NCBI GenBank assembly: GCA_016932965.1
Contig: JAFGBW010000253.1
Span: 1-12,077, forward strand
Reading direction: 5' to 3'
DNA: 12,077 nt
Source of the DNA: Candidatus Auribacterota bacterium
Lineage (GTDB): Bacteria > Auribacterota > JAFGBW01
In this document: in pieces, positions 5,945 through 12,077 of the stretch
Numbering within the stretch: position 1 is the first letter of the stretch
Layout of the letters: each line of letters starts with the position of its first letter
Position numbers and translations under genes: made by a program
Notes under the pieces: model-generated
Told to the model about the DNA's origin: nothing
The model's input: the letters and a program-made list of their open reading frames with translations, nothing else
The model's database searches: none

Positions 5945-7540
5945 CTATTTTGCTCCGGCTTTTTTAAGAATTTTAACAAATTTTTTATTGTACTTTTTTG
6001 CAAGAGACAGGCAATTAAAACCCCGTTTATTTTTTATATTCAGATCAGCCCCTCTTTCAATTAATAATTTCAAGACTTCTAAATGCCCTTTGTTTACTGC
6101 ATTCATTGCAGCAGTAAAACCATAAGAATTTTGAATATCGAGTTTTGCCCCGTTATTTATCAGAAGCTCGGCGATATCAGAAAAACCGTAAGCAGCGGCT
6201 GCCATTAAGGGCGTCCACCCGCCGCTTTTGAATTGATTTACATCATATCCTTTTTTCAGCATTGATTCCACGATTTCATAATAACCCTGTTTAATAGCGG
6301 AATTCATTATATCTGTAGTAAAATCAGATCCTGCATTAATTAATAGTTTTGCTATTGAAGGCAAATATCGATCAAGAGAAACCTTGAGAAGAGTAGAGCC
6401 TTCCAGGTCTTTTTCATTAATAAGATCATTTTTTATCTCCAGTAATTTCTTGATTATAGGAATATTATTTTTTCTTATTGCATGAAATAAGGCATTCCTG
6501 CCCTTGTTATCCTTTGAGTCAATTTCAGCACCTTTACTCAACAGAAAATCCAGACATTTACTTCGTCCAAATTCAGAAGCAGCCATTAAAGGAGTATAAC
6601 CGTTGTAATCCTTACCGTTCACATCCACACCTTTTTCAACAAGTTCGTAAACTTTTTCAATTTGACCGAAAATGATTGCTGTCATAAATGTGATGAAATC
6701 ATTTTTCTTTTTAAAATCATGCCTGCCGATATTTCCATGTATCGGATAAACAACGTTATAACTTGCCCGCCATTTGGGCACTTTAATCTCAGAGTTAAGT
6801 TCATATACCTCACCCTTTATTGCATTTATCTTTAAATCAAGTGCCTCTCCCTTCATGTTAATAGCTTCAAGTTCCAGAGTTAAAGTATTTAAACCAGGCT
6901 GAATTTCATGCTCGATAAGTTTGTCGTTAACTTTTATACCGTTGATTTGTTTTACACGAATAATGTCAATTCTTTTCCTGAAAGGAGATATCACAAGAGG
7001 ATTATCAAGTATGAGATGTACTCCGAATTGATGCATCATATCGACAATTTTAGGGTTTGAATATTGCAGAGCTTTTTTTAACGCATAACTTCTCTCATTT
7101 TCATCTATGACCGGAAGAAGTAAACTCACTGCATCGTAATTATCTTCGCGTATTGCATTAACTATTATTGAATATCCCTTTGAATCTTTAATTGTCGGAT
7201 CAGCCCCTTTATCGAGCAAATACTTCACCATATAGACATCATTCCCGGATGCTTTATATAATGCAGTTTCTCCATCCTTATTTCGTTCATCAATATTTAC
7301 CCCTTTTTCAAGCAAATATAATATTAACTCCGGGAAGTCATTCCACATCGCACACATAAGTAATGTATTTCCGTATTTATCTTTAAAATCAACAGGACCC
7401 TTTTCTATTTTCTCCTTAACGGCTTCAAAGTCCCGTTCCCTGATAAGTTTAAATATTTCATCACTTTTTTTTGAAGAATATACGCAGGTAGAAATCACGG
7501 ATAATAATAGTACCATAGCTAATCTCATAAATTTTTTCAT
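5945..7540 (-). CDS. Exported ankyrin-repeat protein with PEGA-like insert
   Basis: This 531-residue protein is probably periplasmic or surface-attached and binds other proteins through ankyrin repeats. Residues 1-22 are a signal peptide (K2, K3, R6, then a hydrophobic run). Cys19 follows I-S-T, a poor lipobox, so lipoprotein status is doubtful. A first ankyrin block covers about 25-175 (YGNTLLMCAMW, DGETALYKASGN, KGYSIIVNA). Residues 184-262 are different: a beta-rich segment with INGIKVNDK, EIQPGLNTLTLELEA and KGEVYEL, reminiscent of PEGA-type domains. A second ankyrin block covers about 280-531 (YNGYTPLMAASEFG, GWTPLMAAAAYG, YGFTAAMNAVNKG, RGFNCLSLAKKY). The start is well supported by AAGGAG at 7546-7551, five bases before the ATG. 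It appears to be a single-gene transcription unit, with a MITE-like element just upstream. Its binding partner is unknown. Confidence 0.85.
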   Translation of the reverse strand: MKKFMRLAMVLLLSVISTCVYSSKKSDEIFKLIRERDFEAVKEKIEKGPVDFKDKYGNTLLMCAMWNDFPELILYLLEKGVNIDERNKDGETALYKASGNDVYMVKYLLDKGADPTIKDSKGYSIIVNAIREDNYDAVSLLLPVIDENERSYALKKALQYSNPKIVDMMHQFGVHLILDNPLVISPFRKRIDIIRVKQINGIKVNDKLIEHEIQPGLNTLTLELEAINMKGEALDLKINAIKGEVYELNSEIKVPKWRASYNVVYPIHGNIGRHDFKKKNDFITFMTAIIFGQIEKVYELVEKGVDVNGKDYNGYTPLMAASEFGRSKCLDFLLSKGAEIDSKDNKGRNALFHAIRKNNIPIIKKLLEIKNDLINEKDLEGSTLLKVSLDRYLPSIAKLLINAGSDFTTDIMNSAIKQGYYEIVESMLKKGYDVNQFKSGGWTPLMAAAAYGFSDIAELLINNGAKLDIQNSYGFTAAMNAVNKGHLEVLKLLIERGADLNIKNKRGFNCLSLAKKYNKKFVKILKKAGAK

Positions 7541-7607
7541 ACGAGCTCCTTTTCTTTGCAGATGGATTACCCGGGTATTCAGTTATTAAAAATTAGCATT
7601 TTTACAA

Positions 7608-7738
7608 TTCCGGGGACACAATACCTATTTTTTGACGGATACAATCCGTATTGCTTTATATTTTATTTATTCGGTTTTTAAAATTAAATACCGAACTTCC
7701 AGCTACAGAGTCAAATATAGGTATTGTGTCCCCGAATT
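7608..7738. mobile_element. MITE-like palindromic element, about 131 bp
   Basis: The arms cggggacacaatacctat (7611-7628) and its complement (7717-7734) are perfect over 18 bp. They extend inward through tttgac/gtcaaa and outward through aattc/gaatt, each with one unpaired base. Inside are a small perfect hairpin, acggat-aca-atccgt (7635-7649), and an imperfect one, cggttttt...aaataccg (about 7672-7693). There is no open frame. The ggggacacaatacct arm resembles sequences often found around REP-associated (RAYT/Y1) transposase genes, an attribution from memory. The right end lies 3 bp from the stop codon of the SIMPL gene. Confidence 0.7.
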
Positions 7739-7741
7739 AAT

Positions 7742-8461
7742 TTAATCTGACAAATAGTACTCGATGGTCGATACGACCCGGATTTTCTTGATGTGCTGGG
7801 TGGAGGAATCCCTGTCCTCGATCGAAAACTGACCCTGCGAAGCATTCCGGATTTTTCCGAGCCTGCTATTTGAATCCATCGCAAATTTGGAAGCGACTTC
7901 CCGTGCATTGCGGGTTGCCTCTTCGATCATTTCCGGTTTGATCTTATTCAGTTCCGTGTACAGGTATTCCGTTCTGTTCTGATAGTCCTGGCCGGAAAGG
8001 GCAATGCCCTCCTTGCCAAGTTCAGCCATTTTTTTCATGGTTTCCCTGACCAGGGCCACCTTGCCGCTATAAACCGTTATCGCCGCCGAGGATGAGAACC
8101 GGTATTGGATTTTACTCGAATCTGCGTAGTCCTGAGTCTGTCTGTCAACGATTGAAGGCTGTGAAAGGGTCATCTCATCTTCGGTGAAGCCGTTCTTGGT
8201 CAGGAACTTCACCACCTTATCGGTCTGGTTTTGAACGACCGAATACAGCTGGGGGAGATCATTGCTGACTTCGTTGAATTTGATCGGCCAGATGGCGATA
8301 TCCGCCTCCACTTCCCGTTCGGCCAGTCCTTTGACAGTCACAATCCTGTCCATACCTTTGACTCTGATCGCCGCATTGGCAAGCAGGTATCCAAAGAGGA
8401 TCAAACCGGCACAGAGGAACACACCTAAAATCGCGGCTTCCCTTATTCTGCCTGAATTCAT
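7742..8461 (-). CDS. SIMPL-domain (DUF541) protein
   Basis: This 239-residue protein matches the SIMPL/DUF541 family (BP26/YggE-like), whose members are envelope proteins of poorly defined function sometimes linked to oxidative-stress tolerance. Residues 9-31 form one hydrophobic membrane anchor or uncleaved signal (ILGVFLCAGLILFGYLLANA). The family signature starts at about residue 38: RIVTVKGLAEREVEADIAIWPI, then paired beta-alpha units with NGFTEDEMTLSQPSIVDR, YRFSSSAAITVYS and the late EATRNAREVASKFA, ending in a VVSTIEYYLSD strand. The length is normal for the family. The start is supported by AAAGGA at 8468-8473, six bases before the ATG. It shares orientation with the ankyrin gene but is about 200 bp away across a MITE-like element, so cotranscription is uncertain. 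Confidence 0.9.
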   Translation of the reverse strand: MNSGRIREAAILGVFLCAGLILFGYLLANAAIRVKGMDRIVTVKGLAEREVEADIAIWPIKFNEVSNDLPQLYSVVQNQTDKVVKFLTKNGFTEDEMTLSQPSIVDRQTQDYADSSKIQYRFSSSAAITVYSGKVALVRETMKKMAELGKEGIALSGQDYQNRTEYLYTELNKIKPEMIEEATRNAREVASKFAMDSNSRLGKIRNASQGQFSIEDRDSSTQHIKKIRVVSTIEYYLSD

Positions 8462-8538
8462 GATTTATCCTTTCTTAATTTTAAACCCCAGCTTCATCTG
8501 CCGGAAGCGGAACACAGCATAAACCCCCGACGCGTACC

Positions 8539-8557
8539 CCCTCCTGGTTGGAGGGGA
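8539..8557. repeat. G+C-rich hairpin
   Basis: A perfect 7-bp stem CCCCTCC/GGAGGGG with loop TGGTT. No T-run follows on either strand, and it sits 5' of the SIMPL gene, so terminator function is unlikely. It may be another REP-like unit. Confidence 0.4.
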
Positions 8558-8872
8558 TGGGATGAAATCGGTTCATCTCTATTTCAAATAATGCCAGAAA
8601 ATCACCCAAGGAATATAAGTCTGCAAAATTTCCGCTTTCTTTTCATCTGTATCTGCACGGATCATCTCCTGCCGCGGCGGCATCAGGGCATGGTTTGGAG
8701 TCATGAATCGGGTTTAAATGCGTTGATCGTTCAATTCAAAGAATTTTAATGATTAAATCGTTCAAAGGCAACATTCCGTTTGGACCCGGTTCCAACAATC
8801 CAATTTTAATGCATGATACGTTCGGTCCGGTAATGCGATCAGCGCACTGTCAAAAACTCCCGTTCCCTCTGT

Positions 8873-8891
8873 GCCCCTGCGCCTCTGCGGG
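8873..8891 (-). repeat. GCAGAGGCGCAGG dispersed motif, inverted copy
   Basis: Exact reverse complement of 5777-5795 over 19 bases. It is flanked by cgttccctctgt, again like the cggagaggg context of other copies. Confidence 0.9.
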
Positions 8892-8930
8892 AATCATTTT
8901 TTATCTTCTGAGCAACACGAAGAATCGGGT

Positions 8931-8960
8931 TTGTAAAAAACAAGAAAAAATAGATAAAAT
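8931..8960 (+). promoter_or_regulatory. Candidate sigma-70-type promoter for the kinase gene
   Basis: TTGTAA (8931-8936) and TAAAAT (8955-8960) are 18 bp apart in an A+T-rich stretch. The transcript would start near 8967 and leave a leader of roughly 75 bases before the ATG at 9044. Such hexamers arise easily in A+T-rich DNA, so this is only a candidate. Confidence 0.3.
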
Positions 8961-9031
8961 CTTATGCCTTCTTAAATGAAAAGATTTGATTTAATTTTTT
9001 TATGAATTCATGCAAAATGATGCCGTTCATC

Positions 9032-9037
9032 AAAGGA
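9032..9037 (+). promoter_or_regulatory. Ribosome binding site deciding the kinase start
   Basis: AAAGGA lies six bases before the ATG at 9044. The in-frame ATG at 9002 is preceded only by a T-run, so 9044 is the better start. Confidence 0.65.
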
Positions 9038-9043
9038 ATGATC

Positions 9044-11143
9044 ATGAAAAAAGATGATTTGCCATTTTGCCCGGAGTGCGAAAAGGATTATCCTTCTGGC
9101 ACAGCTTTTTGTCCTGTGGACGGGACAAAGCTTCTGCTCAGGTCCGAGGATCCTATGATTGGTAAAGTGTTTGACGGAAGGTACCGGATCATTTTCAAGC
9201 TGGGTGAAGGCGGGATGGGCTCTGTTTACAAGGCAAGGCAGTTGAACACGGACAAGCTTGTTGCCCTGAAAGTCATCCGTCGCTCTCTGATCGAGGATGA
9301 GGAAATTGTAGAAAGGTTTAAAAGGGAAGTCAGGCTCCAGTCAAAGCTGGAGCATCCCAATATTGTTACTGTTATTGATTTTTCCAGAACAGAAGAGGGT
9401 GATTATTATTTCGTCATGGGTTTTGTCAAAGGCACCTCGCTGAAAAAGCTTATTCTTGAAAACAAGAAAGGCCTGGCTTTGGAAACTTTTTACACGCTTG
9501 CGTGCCAGATTTGCGACGGGATGGATTATGCCCATGAACAGGGAATCATTCACAGGGATTTGAAGCCTGAGAATATCTGCATCACCACGTCCAAACATCA
9601 GCAGATAGTAAAAATCATGGATTTCGGTCTTGCTAAAACAGTGGAGGGCACGGCAACTCTTGAATTGTCAAAAACCGGGGTCCTGTTGGGGACCCCTGCC
9701 TACATGTCACCTGAACAGGCAAAGGGAGAAGTTAAAAAAATCGGACCCTCAAGTGATATTTACTCTCTGGGCATTATTTTTTACCAGATGCTGACCGGTG
9801 TACTTCCTTTTAAATCAGATACGTCCTGGGGTTATCTTGTCAAGCATATCAATGAGCCGCCCCAGCCGCTGAGGATTGTGAATCCTGCGATCCCTGAAAA
9901 AATTGAAAGCATCATCCTTCTCTGCCTGAAAAAAAATCCGGAGGAGAGGTACAAATCAGTCATTTCTCTTAAACAGGCCCTGCTTGAAGCTGGAAATGCG
10001 GACAGGAGACTGAAACCAGATAAGATTGTGAAAGCGAAAATCATCCAGGAAGACGGTTCAGAAACAATCATGCCTGCCCCGAAAAGAAAATCGAAATGGA
10101 AAATAATAATTCTTCTGCTTATCGTATTAATCATCCCTTTTCTTCTTGTCATGAGGTTTCTGTATTTTGGAGTGGGATTTCCGTTATCAAGTATCCTGTT
10201 TAATGATGCTGTAAAGAAAAACGAAAAATTTTGCTTTGAAATGAATGAAGCGATCAATTTATACGGGGAGGCATTGAGTCTTTTTGAAAATAAAAAATAT
10301 AAAGAAGCGGAAGAAGTATGCCTCCGTATTCTGGAAATGAGAAAAAAACTTTTTGGGGATGAGCATCCTGATATCGCAGAATGTCTGCATCTGCTTGCGA
10401 TGATTTACAAGAAAACCAGTCAATACGAGAAGGCTGAAAAATTTTTCAAACAGGCCATTGCGATGAAGGAAAAAACTCTTGGGATGAATGACCTTCAGGT
10501 GAGTTACAGCCTGGATGAACTTGGCGGAATGTATTACGAGCAGGACTGGGTTGCAGAATCCAAATCTGTTTCCATTACTTTACTTGCAAAAGCGGAAGCA
10601 GCCTACAAACAGGCTTTGGCGATTCGGGAAAAGGCCCTGGGGACAGAACATCTTGGAATTGCTGCAAACCTTACTTCTCTCGCTGAGGTGTGCGGCAGGG
10701 AGGATAAATATGAAGAGGCTATCGGCTATTATAAGCGTGCTCTGGATATCAGGACTAAATTACTTTTTCCTGAGCATCCCGATTTCATGAATAATCTGGA
10801 GACCCTGGCTTTGATGTATCAAAAATTGAACAGATATGCAGAAGCAGAGTCCTATTTAAAGAAAGTACTTGCCTTAAGGGAGGAGGTATACGGCCCGGAC
10901 AGCCATACAGTTGGCTATACTTTGGATAGACTTGCAAAATTATATGATTTACAAAAACAATATGAAGAAGCGGCGGCTCTATGGGAACGGGAACTGTCTA
11001 TATGGGAAAAAAACACGGGGGAGATCCATCCCGACCTGGCGGGCAGGCTTTTAAACCTGGCCCGGATTTACCGGGAACTTAAGCGTGAAGAGGAAGCGCA
11101 GGATATGGAAAAACGGGCGGAGCTGATTCAGAGCAAGGAATAA
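9044..11143 (+). CDS. Membrane Ser/Thr protein kinase with zinc ribbon and TPR domain
   Basis: This 699-residue kinase is PknB-like (Hanks type). In order: an N-terminal ribbon CPEC...CPVDG (Cys9, Cys12, Cys23, with Asp replacing the fourth Cys); the kinase domain at about 47-315; a transmembrane helix at about 352-374; and an external or periplasmic TPR region at about 386-699. All catalytic elements are present: glycine loop LGEGGMGSV, ALK with Lys76, helix-C Glu95, HRDLKPEN with Asp172 and Asn177, DFG with Asp193, GTPAYMSPEQ, and SDIYSLG. The TPR part has about six units of a 42-residue kinesin-light-chain period (Y.EAE....LAIREK.LG..HP). One unit holds an extra segment, WVAESKSVSITLL. Its likely role is to sense a protein partner through the TPRs and phosphorylate cytoplasmic targets. 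The target is not evident. An alternative start at 9002 would add 14 residues. The next gene is 190 bp downstream. Confidence 0.92.
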   Translation: MKKDDLPFCPECEKDYPSGTAFCPVDGTKLLLRSEDPMIGKVFDGRYRIIFKLGEGGMGSVYKARQLNTDKLVALKVIRRSLIEDEEIVERFKREVRLQSKLEHPNIVTVIDFSRTEEGDYYFVMGFVKGTSLKKLILENKKGLALETFYTLACQICDGMDYAHEQGIIHRDLKPENICITTSKHQQIVKIMDFGLAKTVEGTATLELSKTGVLLGTPAYMSPEQAKGEVKKIGPSSDIYSLGIIFYQMLTGVLPFKSDTSWGYLVKHINEPPQPLRIVNPAIPEKIESIILLCLKKNPEERYKSVISLKQALLEAGNADRRLKPDKIVKAKIIQEDGSETIMPAPKRKSKWKIIILLLIVLIIPFLLVMRFLYFGVGFPLSSILFNDAVKKNEKFCFEMNEAINLYGEALSLFENKKYKEAEEVCLRILEMRKKLFGDEHPDIAECLHLLAMIYKKTSQYEKAEKFFKQAIAMKEKTLGMNDLQVSYSLDELGGMYYEQDWVAESKSVSITLLAKAEAAYKQALAIREKALGTEHLGIAANLTSLAEVCGREDKYEEAIGYYKRALDIRTKLLFPEHPDFMNNLETLALMYQKLNRYAEAESYLKKVLALREEVYGPDSHTVGYTLDRLAKLYDLQKQYEEAAALWERELSIWEKNTGEIHPDLAGRLLNLARIYRELKREEEAQDMEKRAELIQSKE

Positions 11144-11333
11144 TAAAATTCACATCCAAGATCATTTAGACCCGGGATTGAAGTATAGTATCTAAAGGCA
11201 AAGCGCATCCCTGAATTTGAACTGCCTGCCCGGAAAAACTTTCTATTCTTGATCTGAAATTCTTTTTTTTGGTAACCTTTTAAGCCTATGAGGAAACGTG
11301 TTTTTGAATCAGTTACCGGTACAGGGAGGCTCA

Positions 11334-11573
11334 ATGTTTGTACTCAAAGATAGCGCCCAGAAAATGGCTGAAAAAATCCAGCGTATAATTGACAAGGGTG
11401 AGTTATGCAAACACGACTTTCCCGCGTTATTGCACGAAGCGGACAAAGACGGCATTCTGGATTTTCACGAAAAGAATCTGCTCAAAGCGCTCGCAGACCT
11501 TATGTCCAACAAAATGATCAGGCGGGTCAGCAGTTGTTCAGAATGTGATATGCTGAACCAGAAATCCAGGTAA
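11334..11573 (+). CDS. Small protein with a single EF-hand-like loop
   Basis: This 79-residue protein is not recognised as a named family. Residues 35-46 (E-A-D-K-D-G-I-L-D-F-H-E) fit the 12-position EF-hand calcium loop: acids at 1, 3 and 5, Gly6, a hydrophobic residue at 8, Asp9, Phe10 and Glu12. The only departure is Glu instead of Asp at position 1. Helix-forming sequence flanks it on both sides (KHDFPALLH and KNLLKALADLM), as an EF-hand needs. A lone hand usually pairs by dimerising. Near the C-terminus is CSEC (Cys68, Cys71), a possible metal or disulfide site. There is no signal peptide. The start at 11334 is chosen over an upstream ATG at 11298 because GGAGG (11325-11329) lies four bases before it. 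It follows the kinase on the same strand, but 190 bp away. Confidence 0.7.
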   Translation: MFVLKDSAQKMAEKIQRIIDKGELCKHDFPALLHEADKDGILDFHEKNLLKALADLMSNKMIRRVSSCSECDMLNQKSR

Positions 11574-11708
11574 TGGAATATTGATTTCTGATTTATTTAA
11601 CCGGTAAGAACCGATAAGTGTTGGAGACACTGTGCCGGCTGAGATGTTTCGATAAAATAAATTTTTGATACTTCCGTTATACCGTCACCCAATGACATAA
11701 AAACATAT

Positions 11709-12077
11709 TCAGACCTTGCAGCTCAGGGCCATAAAGCCTTTAAAAACATAATCCTTGTTTATAAGCGGGCTGTCTGTAACAGCCTCATCTAAAAGCTCTG
11801 CGCCAAACTGAAAAACAAAGCTCCAGTTTCGTGGCAACTCTATCATCGCATTAAAGCCGGTTTCATGGCTTAAGGTGTCATTCAAATGGTAAAAGGGGCG
11901 ATCTTTTGTCGCGTTTGCCGCAGGCACACCGTACTCATAGTTGGATAACGTGCTATCCTGCCAGTTAAGAGCCAGGTTTGGGGTAAGCCTTACACTTCCA
12001 GCCTGGAAAGATTTGCTGAGCTGAATTTTGGCCGTGTTTCCGCCGGTTTTGTCCAGGGCATCAGTTGCAGCACGCAA
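11709..12077 (-). CDS. MipA/OmpV-family outer-membrane protein, C-terminal part
   Basis: Only the last 122 residues are in the window; the 5' end lies beyond the right edge. The sequence shows alternating beta-barrel strands (AKIQLSKSFQAG, VRLTPNLALNWQDS) and an N-Y-E-Y-G-V segment. The end, WSFVFQFGAELLDEAVTDSPLI, matches the conserved close of MipA/OmpV proteins (L...A.DSPIV). These sit in the outer membrane, and MipA scaffolds a murein-synthesis complex. Oddly, the protein ends M-A-L-S-C-K-V instead of the usual terminal aromatic residue, and it has a Cys in the last strand. The gene is convergent with the EF-hand-like gene, with 135 bp between them and no strong terminator. Confidence 0.75.
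   Translation of the reverse strand: MRAATDALDKTGGNTAKIQLSKSFQAGSVRLTPNLALNWQDSTLSNYEYGVPAANATKDRPFYHLNDTLSHETGFNAMIELPRNWSFVFQFGAELLDEAVTDSPLINKDYVFKGFMALSCKV

Larger units (their letters stand above)
8462..9043. other. Intergenic region between divergent genes
   Basis: About 580 bp separate the divergent SIMPL and kinase genes. Visible items are a G+C hairpin, cccctcc-tggtt-ggagggg (8539-8557), an inverted copy of the GCAGAGGCGCAGG motif (8873-8891) and an A+T-rich stretch with a candidate promoter at 8931-8960. A 76-codon frame at 8749-8979 crosses the repeat, has no ribosome binding site and no recognisable product, and was not called. Confidence 0.7.

Noticed and set aside
5761-5967. 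68-codon frame on the plus strand
   Set aside because: It spans repeat sequence and the antisense end of the ankyrin gene, with no recognisable product.
8749-8979. 76-codon frame on the plus strand
   Set aside because: It crosses an inverted repeat motif, has low-complexity content and no ribosome binding site.
11165-11196. TTTAGA/TCTAAA inverted repeat after the kinase gene as a terminator
   Set aside because: Only a 6-bp A+T stem around a 20-base loop and no T-run, too weak to call.

Overview
The window looks like part of a Gram-negative bacterial chromosome of moderate to low G+C. The evidence is an outer-membrane barrel fragment, several proteins with signal peptides, and a membrane-anchored Ser/Thr kinase with a kinesin-light-chain-type TPR tail. 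Gene density is moderate, and the wide intergenic gaps are full of short repeats. This style is common in Desulfobacterota and other environmental, deep-branching Gram-negatives. No ribosomal or marker gene is present, so lineage is only a guess.

Layout, left to right. Positions 1-858 (+) hold an endonuclease/exonuclease/phosphatase-fold hydrolase, probably cut by the left edge. Positions 859-1423 are noncoding and repeat-rich: copy 1 of an 86-bp repeat, a large imperfect palindrome, a REP-like hairpin and nested stem-loops. Positions 1424-4269 (+) are a tight two-gene operon of radical SAM enzymes: one with a B12-binding-type N-domain, and one with an N-terminal zinc-ribbon-like motif recalling the tetraether-lipid-synthase (Tes/MJ0619-like) group. 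Positions 4333-5551 (-) encode a secreted, kinase-like protein of unknown role. Its reading frame is broken near the 3' end at a run of nine A/T and is preceded by an unusually good promoter that would give an almost leaderless mRNA. Positions 5552-5944 are noncoding and carry the second 86-bp repeat copy.

Positions 5945-7540 (-) encode an exported ankyrin protein with a beta-rich, PEGA-like insert. Positions 7608-7738 are a MITE-like element with 18-bp perfect inverted arms, ending a few bases from the stop codon of a SIMPL-domain (DUF541) protein (7742-8461, -). Positions 8462-9043 are noncoding. Positions 9044-11143 (+) encode the zinc-ribbon/Ser-Thr kinase/TM/TPR protein, followed by a 79-residue protein with one EF-hand-like loop (11334-11573, +). 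The 3' end of a MipA/OmpV-family barrel gene (11709-12077, -) runs off the right edge.

The genes do not form one obvious pathway. The only convincing functional unit is the radical SAM pair. The kinase, ankyrin, SIMPL and MipA-like proteins suggest envelope-associated or signalling functions, but each appears to be its own transcription unit. The most interesting points are the uncharacterised radical SAM pair lying between direct repeats, the secreted kinase-like protein with a homopolymer frameshift and leaderless-type promoter, and the dispersed palindromic elements.
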